From Prevotella multiformis DSM 16608 (GTDB lineage Bacteria; Bacteroidota; Bacteroidia; Bacteroidales; Bacteroidaceae): a DNA stretch of 64,000 nucleotides. Under the pieces are notes generated by a model. It was not told the DNA's origin and made no database searches. It saw only the letters and a list, made by a program, of their open reading frames with translations. The position numbers and the translations under genes are program-made. Each line of letters starts with the position of its first letter. Position 1 is the stretch's first letter. Of this stretch, positions 59,022 to 64,000 are shown in pieces. The stretch is from positions 310,885 to 374,884 of the forward strand of contig NZ_GL872283.1 in assembly GCF_000191065.1 (NCBI RefSeq), given 5' to 3'.

Positions 59022-59712
59022 AGGAGCCAGAAGAGCACGTGTTGCTTTGAACTGCATGAAAACAGTTTACAGACGCCGATGATATGTGAACAGGTCGTCT
59101 GTGGAAGCCGGTAAGACATGCTGATGGACAGGCATCGTATCAATTTGCCTTTTCTGCATCTTATTTGGTAGTTTGTCCTTCTTTGCAAGACCATCTGCTT
59201 TTGGACAGTCATACCCTGCAAGTGCGCAAGCCTTTGTTCTATTTCCGATCTGCGCATTTAACGGAAGAACCGTTCTTCCACCATGAAGGAACGCATTTCT
59301 CGCCGTGAAGGCGGGCTGGAAGTCTGCCGTCAACTGCATGGAAGCCCTCCCGTCTCCTGCCGATGGGTCGGTGTCCGTCACCGGTCGTGCGGTTGGTGAA
59401 CACCGTTCGTGTCGATGGCATATACGCCTGCAGTCTGCCGTCGGAACGGGAGCGGCGTGTCGTGAAAGAAGCGTTGTGCCGCCGTGGCTGACCTGACCTG
59501 TCGGGCGACGGAGAGGTTCGCCTTCCTCTCAGGCAATGAGCGATTAGCCTGTTGAAAGAATATTACACCGAGGAGATAGATCCGTTAAAGTTTTTCAGGG
59601 AAGCCGTCCAGTTCCGTCTGTGAATTGAATGCAGGGACAAAAAACGGTGGTTCTGGTTCCCTGCCCAGATGTTATTTATATATAATTCCTTGCCAAATCA
59701 ACCTTTTTTGCT

Positions 59713-59720
59713 TACCTTTA
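59713..59720 (+). promoter_or_regulatory. TACCTTTA promoter box of fabI
   Basis: One base off the TAnnTTTG consensus, ending 23 bp before ATG 59744. Confidence 0.5.
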
Positions 59721-59743
59721 CACCAAATTTCAATAACGAGATT

Positions 59744-60601
59744 ATGAGTTACAACTTATTAAAAGGTAAAAGAGGTATTGTTTTCGGTGCCCTCAACGAG
59801 AAGTCAATCGCATGGAAAGTAGCAGAACGAGCCGTGGAAGAAGGTGCGGCAATCACCCTGTCCAACACGCCTGTCGCCGTACGTATGGGTACGGTAAACG
59901 CTCTGTCGGAGAAGCTGCATTGTGAAGTGATTCCTGCGGATGCCACCAATGTGGAAGACCTGGAGAACGTCTTCAAGCGTTCCATGGAAATCCTCGGGGG
60001 AAAGATTGACTTTGTCCTGCACGCCATCGGTATGTCACCGAACGTCCGCAAGCACCGTACATACGATGACCTGGACTACAAGATGCTCGACACCACGCTC
60101 GACATCTCTGCCGTTTCGTTCCACAAAATGATTCAGAGTGCCAAGAAGCTCGACGCCATCAACGATTACGGCTCCATCGTGGCATTGTCTTACGTTGCAG
60201 CCCAGCGTACCTTCTACGGTTACAATGACATGGCGGATGCGAAGGCGCTGCTGGAGAGTATCGCCCGCAGCTTCGGTTACATCTACGGCCGTGAGCATCA
60301 TGTCCGCATCAATACCATTTCCCAGTCGCCTACGATGACGACGGCCGGTGCCGGCGTGAAGGGCATGGACAAGCTCTTCGACTTTGCCAACCGTATGTCG
60401 CCTCTGGGCAACGCCAGTGCTGACGAGTGTGCCGACTACTGTATCGTGATGTTCTCCGACCTCACCCGCAAGGTGACCATGCAGAATCTTTTCCACGACG
60501 GCGGCTTCTCGAATGTGGGCATGAGCCTCCGCGCCATGGCTACCTACGAGAAGGGTCTCGACGAATACAAGGACGAGAACGGGAACATCATCTACGGATA
60601 A
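59744..60601 (+). CDS. fabI: Enoyl-[acyl-carrier-protein] reductase
   Basis: A 285-aa short-chain dehydrogenase-type enoyl-ACP reductase in fatty acid synthesis, using NADH. It begins LLKGKRGIVFGALNEKSIAW (cofactor loop). The catalytic pair is in YGYNDMADAKALLE (Tyr and Lys, separated by six). SPTMTTAGAGVKGMDKLFDFA near residue 200 is the substrate loop. ATG 59744 (MSYNLLKG) is the family start. The bidirectional terminator follows. Confidence 0.96.
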   Translation: MSYNLLKGKRGIVFGALNEKSIAWKVAERAVEEGAAITLSNTPVAVRMGTVNALSEKLHCEVIPADATNVEDLENVFKRSMEILGGKIDFVLHAIGMSPNVRKHRTYDDLDYKMLDTTLDISAVSFHKMIQSAKKLDAINDYGSIVALSYVAAQRTFYGYNDMADAKALLESIARSFGYIYGREHHVRINTISQSPTMTTAGAGVKGMDKLFDFANRMSPLGNASADECADYCIVMFSDLTRKVTMQNLFHDGGFSNVGMSLRAMATYEKGLDEYKDENGNIIYG

Positions 60602-60623
60602 AAGGCTTGTCCTACCGACAAAA

Positions 60624-60656
60624 AATGCTCCGGCAAGTTCTGCTTGCCGGAGCATT
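60624..60656. terminator. Bidirectional terminator between fabI and the helicase gene
   Basis: AATGCTCCGGCAAG (60624-60637) and CTTGCCGGAGCATT (60643-60656) form a perfect 14-bp stem with a 5-nt loop. A residues precede it and TTTGCTTT-type sequence follows on the other side, so it can terminate both convergent genes. Confidence 0.9.
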
Positions 60657-60763
60657 TGCTTTCTGCGGGTGTATCATGCGTCAGGACGGCACAGGCGACG
60701 CACCACCGGTTTTCCGTTCCGGTGAATCCGGTTCATCTCCCTTGGGAAGAACCGGGCTGCGCA

Positions 60764-62728
60764 TCACGAGTCTGTGGAAAGGCTGTCCCACAACTTCTTG
60801 TAAAAGGCATGTCGGGTCATTGTCCGGGCATTGCCGAGGATTATCAGCTTCATGCGGGCACGGGTAATGGCGACATTCATACGCCGCAGGTCACGCAGGA
60901 AACCGATCTGCCCTTCTTCATTGGAACGCACAAGAGAGATGAGTATCACGTCGCGCTCCTGTCCCTGGAAGCCGTCAACCGTATTCACGCTGACAAGACT
61001 CCGATAAGGCTTGAAGAACTCCCGCTTCTTTATCAGGCTGCGGAGGTACTGCACCTGGGCACGATAAGGCGAGATGATGCCTACGTCAATCCGTTCGTCC
61101 AGCACACGCTGCCTGCCTATCTTCGTGAAATAATCCTTCAATGTCTTGAGTGTCAGCTCTGCTTCTCCTTTGTTGATACGGCCGAAAGAAGAACCGACAA
61201 ACTGCTCGTGGAAAGCGTCTTCCTGGTCTTTACCAGACAGGGGGAAAGGAGTCTTGCTTTCATCTGCGGCAAGGCCGTAGGCGGACGTCACCGCCTCGTC
61301 GGAGGTGTCTATCCATACCATCGGGTTGTCATAGTCGAGGATGCCTCGGTACTTGATCTGCGGAGCCGCCTCCACCTGTCCGCCATAGAACCAGTCGGAC
61401 GAGAAACGCATGATATCCTCGTTCATGCGATACTGTACTTTCAGCAGCGTCACCACTTCCCGCTTGTTCTCCACGATGCGTTCCATCAGTGTCTTCCCTA
61501 ATCCTCCCCGCAGAGCGGCGATGCTCTTTACCGTCGGCGGCAGCTGGCAGTGGTCGCCCGCCAGGATGACTCTCGAAGCCCTGCGGATGGCGATCCAGCA
61601 GGCTGCCTCCAGTGCCTGTGCTGCCTCGTCTATGAACAAGGTGGTGAACTTCTGCCCCTCCATCACCCTGCTGCCGGCTCCGGCCAGGGTGGAAGCAACG
61701 ACACGTGCCTCGCCGAACAGACTGGTGTGGATGCGTATCTCAAGCTCCGTGGCGCGGCTCTTCAGGCGGTCCATCTTCTGATGATAGCTCTCAGATCCCC
61801 GTTTCCTGTTGTTCCGCAATTCACGGATAGCCTTCCGTATCGACCATAACTGCGGGTAATCCGGATGCGCCTCGAACTTCCGTTCGTAGGTGAAACCGAG
61901 CATCTTGTCATTCACACGGGTAGGATTGCCGATGCGCAGGACATTGATGCCCCGGTCGATGAGTTTCTCTGAGATCCAGTCTACGGCCATGTTGCTTTGC
62001 GCACAGACCAGCACCTGGCTCTCCCGCATCAGCGTCTCGTTGATGGCTTCGACCAGTGTCGTCGTCTTTCCTGTTCCCGGCGGACCGTGGACGACCGCCA
62101 CGTCCTTCGCCCACAGCACCTCGTTGACCGCCCGCTCCTGCGCAGGGTTCAGCCAAGGCAGACGGATGGAGGAAAAGGAGAATCTCTCTGCCTTCTGCCG
62201 TGAACAGAACAAGTCGCGCAGGTAGGCCAGCCGGTTTCCCTTTGCCTTCATTGTACGGTCCAGCGCGTCGAACATCATCTGGTAGCTTGTCTCATCAAAG
62301 CCCAACTGACAGCCTGTCTGCTCCGAAGCCGACTGAAGGTCCGGCAGGGGGGCGGAGTCGGGGACTGCAACTACCATACGGTCGCCTTCCACATACGATA
62401 CGGTACCTGTGAAACCGTAGTATTTCAGTCTGCCACCTACCTTGTCTCCACCATCAACATACCTGAAGAACAACAACGGCCGGCCGCATTCAAAGTTGTG
62501 TTCTATGTCGCCGTCCTGTGTACGGAACACCTCGATGCAGAGCTGGTTCAGTCCGTTATAGAACCGCTTGCCCACCCTCAGCGGGAACCAGGCATCGCCG
62601 CGCTTCACCTTCCGCTGCATGCCGGTGGCTTCCGTCTGCTTTCTGAAAGTTTCCTTCTCGGCATAATACTCCATCTGGAGCAGCAGCCGCTGTCGTTGTA
62701 AAAGCTGTATGGATGTTTCCTGAAACAT
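60764..62728 (-). CDS. SF1 DNA/RNA helicase (SMUBP-2/IGHMBP2-like AAA domain protein)
   Basis: A 654-aa superfamily 1B helicase. Walker A is VVHGPPGTGKTTTL (about 215-228), motif II is TTLFIDEAAQALE, motif IV-VI regions follow as VTLLKVQYRMNEDIM, VNTVDGFQGQERDVILISLVRSNEEGQIGFLRDLRRMNVAITRARMKLIILGN. An N-terminal OB-like segment (GDAWFPLRVGKRFYNG) precedes. ATG 62728 is the natural start; the frame extends to 62932, where it is encoded by a tandem repeat (62737-62850) that looks non-coding. Role in RNA/DNA unwinding is inferred. Confidence 0.88.
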   Translation of the reverse strand: MFQETSIQLLQRQRLLLQMEYYAEKETFRKQTEATGMQRKVKRGDAWFPLRVGKRFYNGLNQLCIEVFRTQDGDIEHNFECGRPLLFFRYVDGGDKVGGRLKYYGFTGTVSYVEGDRMVVAVPDSAPLPDLQSASEQTGCQLGFDETSYQMMFDALDRTMKAKGNRLAYLRDLFCSRQKAERFSFSSIRLPWLNPAQERAVNEVLWAKDVAVVHGPPGTGKTTTLVEAINETLMRESQVLVCAQSNMAVDWISEKLIDRGINVLRIGNPTRVNDKMLGFTYERKFEAHPDYPQLWSIRKAIRELRNNRKRGSESYHQKMDRLKSRATELEIRIHTSLFGEARVVASTLAGAGSRVMEGQKFTTLFIDEAAQALEAACWIAIRRASRVILAGDHCQLPPTVKSIAALRGGLGKTLMERIVENKREVVTLLKVQYRMNEDIMRFSSDWFYGGQVEAAPQIKYRGILDYDNPMVWIDTSDEAVTSAYGLAADESKTPFPLSGKDQEDAFHEQFVGSSFGRINKGEAELTLKTLKDYFTKIGRQRVLDERIDVGIISPYRAQVQYLRSLIKKREFFKPYRSLVSVNTVDGFQGQERDVILISLVRSNEEGQIGFLRDLRRMNVAITRARMKLIILGNARTMTRHAFYKKLWDSLSTDS

Positions 62729-62736
62729 TGTTTTGT

Positions 62737-62850
62737 AGTTGACGGGTTGACAAATTGACAAGTTGATTGTGGATTGGCTTTGTTCCGCAGTATGAACTTC
62801 TGGAATATTGTTTCGCGGTTGACGGGTTGACGAGTTAATTGTGGATGGGT
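62737..62850. repeat. TTGACGGG-type tandem repeat upstream of the helicase
   Basis: Two copies of a segment with ATTGTTTTGTAGTTGACGGG / ATTGTTTCGCGGTTGACGGG, each followed by TTGAC(A/G)A-rich octamer-like units and GTGGATTGG / GTGGATGGG. The period is about 80 bp. It lies directly upstream of the chosen helicase start. Confidence 0.6.
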
Positions 62851-62969
62851 TCTGGTCTGCGGCACGGATCCTTTCAAGGAGTCCAGGTGATTCTGTGCCG
62901 GAACCGTGATAGAGAATCATAGGCCTTGACATTTTAACGCATCACCCTTCCTTTCGCAGAGGATGGAAA

Positions 62970-64000
62970 TTATCGCTCCGCCCAGTCGCTTCTGTCCAGG
63001 TTCCTGTAGCCGATGGCTTCTGCGATATGCTGCACCTGTACCGTCTCTGACGCCTCCAGGTCGGCGATGGAACGGGCGACCTTCAGGATTCTGTTGTAGG
63101 CACGGGCAGAGAGCTTCAGCCGTTCCATGGCGTTGCGGAGCAGCGTGACGGAGGCTTCGTCTGGTTCAGCAAACTCGTGGATCATCCGTTCGGACATCTG
63201 TGCGTTGCAGTGGATGTTGCGATAGTCACGGAACCGCTCGGTCTGGACGGTACGTGCCCGGATGACTCTTTCCCTGATGGCGGCGCTCGGTTCGCCCGGT
63301 GTCGATTGCGATATGTCCTTGAAAGGCAGCGGAGCGATCTCGCACTGGATGTCGATACGGTCCATGAGTGGTCCGGAGATTTTGGCAAGATACTTCTGGA
63401 TCTGTCCCGGTGTGCAGACACAATGGTGCGTTGGGTCGGCGAAATAGCCGCACGGACAAGGATTCATGCTTGCCACGAACATGAAGCTGCATGGGTAGGT
63501 GACGGTGTATTTGGCGCGCGAAATCGTTATCTGTCGGTCTTCCAGCGGCTGGCGGAGCACCTCCAGGGTGTGCTTGTTGAACTCTGGCAGTTCGTCGCAG
63601 AAGAGGACTCCGTTGTGTGCAAGGGTTATCTCTCCCGGCATCGGGTTCATGCCGCCGCCTACGAGTGCCACCTCGGAGATGGTGTGGTGCGGACTGCGGA
63701 AGGGACGTTGCGTGATCAGTCCCGTATCACGGTGCAGCTTGCCGGCGATGGAATGAATCTGTGTCGTCTCCAGACTTTCCGAGAGCGACAAAGGAGGGAG
63801 AATGGAGGGAAGCCGCTTTGCCATCATGCTCTTTCCGCTTCCGGGCGGTCCTACCATGATGAGGTTGTGTCCGCCGGCGGCTGCCACCTCCAATGCCCGC
63901 TTCACATTCTCCTGTCCGCGGACATCTGCAAAGTCGAGGTCGAAGGCATACTGGTGCTCATAAAATTCCTTCCGGGTATCGACAAAGCACGGTTCGGGAG
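62970..64000 (-). CDS. YifB/ComM family Mg-chelatase-like AAA+ ATPase, 3' part
   Basis: The frame remains open to the right edge of the window, so the gene continues upstream beyond 64000; 62970-64000 is the C-terminal part. Walker A MVGPPGSGKSMMAKRLP, Walker B GVLFCDELPEF, the chelatase-type HRDTGLITQRPFRSPHHTISEVALVGGG, and a C-terminal Mg_chelatase domain (RILKVARSIADLEASETVQVQHIAEAIGYR) are visible. In competent bacteria ComM is a hexameric helicase that promotes branch migration during transformation. This is family knowledge and does not show that this organism is competent. Confidence 0.88.
   Translation of the reverse strand, partial: PEPCFVDTRKEFYEHQYAFDLDFADVRGQENVKRALEVAAAGGHNLIMVGPPGSGKSMMAKRLPSILPPLSLSESLETTQIHSIAGKLHRDTGLITQRPFRSPHHTISEVALVGGGMNPMPGEITLAHNGVLFCDELPEFNKHTLEVLRQPLEDRQITISRAKYTVTYPCSFMFVASMNPCPCGYFADPTHHCVCTPGQIQKYLAKISGPLMDRIDIQCEIAPLPFKDISQSTPGEPSAAIRERVIRARTVQTERFRDYRNIHCNAQMSERMIHEFAEPDEASVTLLRNAMERLKLSARAYNRILKVARSIADLEASETVQVQHIAEAIGYRNLDRSDWAER

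Larger units (their letters stand above)
58497..59743. other. Long repeat-rich intergenic region upstream of fabI
   Basis: About 1.25 kb without a convincing gene; frames at 59009-59496 have no recognised family and overlap one another on different strands. It carries the second 49-bp repeat (58670-58718), an 80-bp palindromic element (58941-59021) and a GGAAGAAC-C-GTTCTTCC palindrome (59263-59279). It may hold remnants of decayed mobile DNA. Confidence 0.55.

Noticed and set aside
59009..59496. Small frames in the fabI upstream region
   Set aside because: They overlap on opposite strands, lack recognisable families and promoters, and pass through palindromic repeats.

Overview
This window looks like chromosome from a Bacteroidales bacterium, most likely Prevotella or a close relative. 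The support is a SusC/SusD locus, TonB-linked outer-membrane proteins, the C69 dipeptidase, a DisA/CdaA-type cyclase next to folP, Bacteroides-type integrases, and about fifteen promoters of the Bacteroidetes form (TTTG or CTTG, 19-20 nt, TAnnTTTG). Shine-Dalgarno sequences are nearly absent. Taxonomy is inferred from gene content only.

Layout. 1-3.5 kb: ribD on the minus strand, then prmC-recX-comF on the plus strand. 4.0-13.4 kb: a six-gene polysaccharide-utilisation locus (SusC, SusD, a catalytically dead GH18-like protein, a DUF1735/LamG lipoprotein, an Endo H/F-type GH18 lipoprotein and a Big_2 lipoprotein), probably for N-glycans. About 13.65-24.45 kb: an AT-richer integrated mobilizable element. 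It carries a relaxase, MobC-like and DUF3408 proteins, two HTH proteins, two tandem tyrosine recombinases, and a cargo of AraC regulator, cupin, UlaG-like hydrolase and radical SAM protein. Both ends carry the same two families of short repeats. 24.5-36 kb: a MITE, an outer-membrane receptor, pyrE, small envelope genes, a zinc-ribbon/membrane/SPFH cluster resembling Bacillus YdjGHI, and a TonB receptor. 36-39 kb: a ThiD-AraC fusion regulator followed by pdxS-pdxT. 39-51 kb: a small-RNA candidate, NADP-dependent secondary alcohol dehydrogenase, greA with a possible attenuator, a HIT protein, a long RluA-type synthase, patatin, ADP-ribosylglycohydrolase, tRNA-Arg(CCU), C69 dipeptidase and a helix-hairpin-helix/barrel protein. 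50.8-64 kb: folP-dacA, a DUF2156/GNAT protein, pta-ackA, lpxH, a MIP18-type protein, fabI, an SF1 helicase and the 3' part of a ComM-type ATPase.

The most unusual signals are not genes. Four intergenic arrays are built from a degenerate decamer (AGGCGATGAT-like) with strict 10-nt periodicity. They are two-armed at convergent gene ends and one-armed between co-directional genes. A second family has a period of about 22 nt and units of the form CGGGAAT-N3-ATTCCCG. Other non-coding signals are a promoter-terminator small RNA unit downstream of pdxT, a terminator-like hairpin in the greA leader, three apparently leaderless genes, and a large palindrome over the patatin promoter. The strongest protein-level candidate for an undescribed system is the degenerate ThiD-AraC fusion between a TonB receptor and pdxST, a possible vitamin B6 or HMP sensor.
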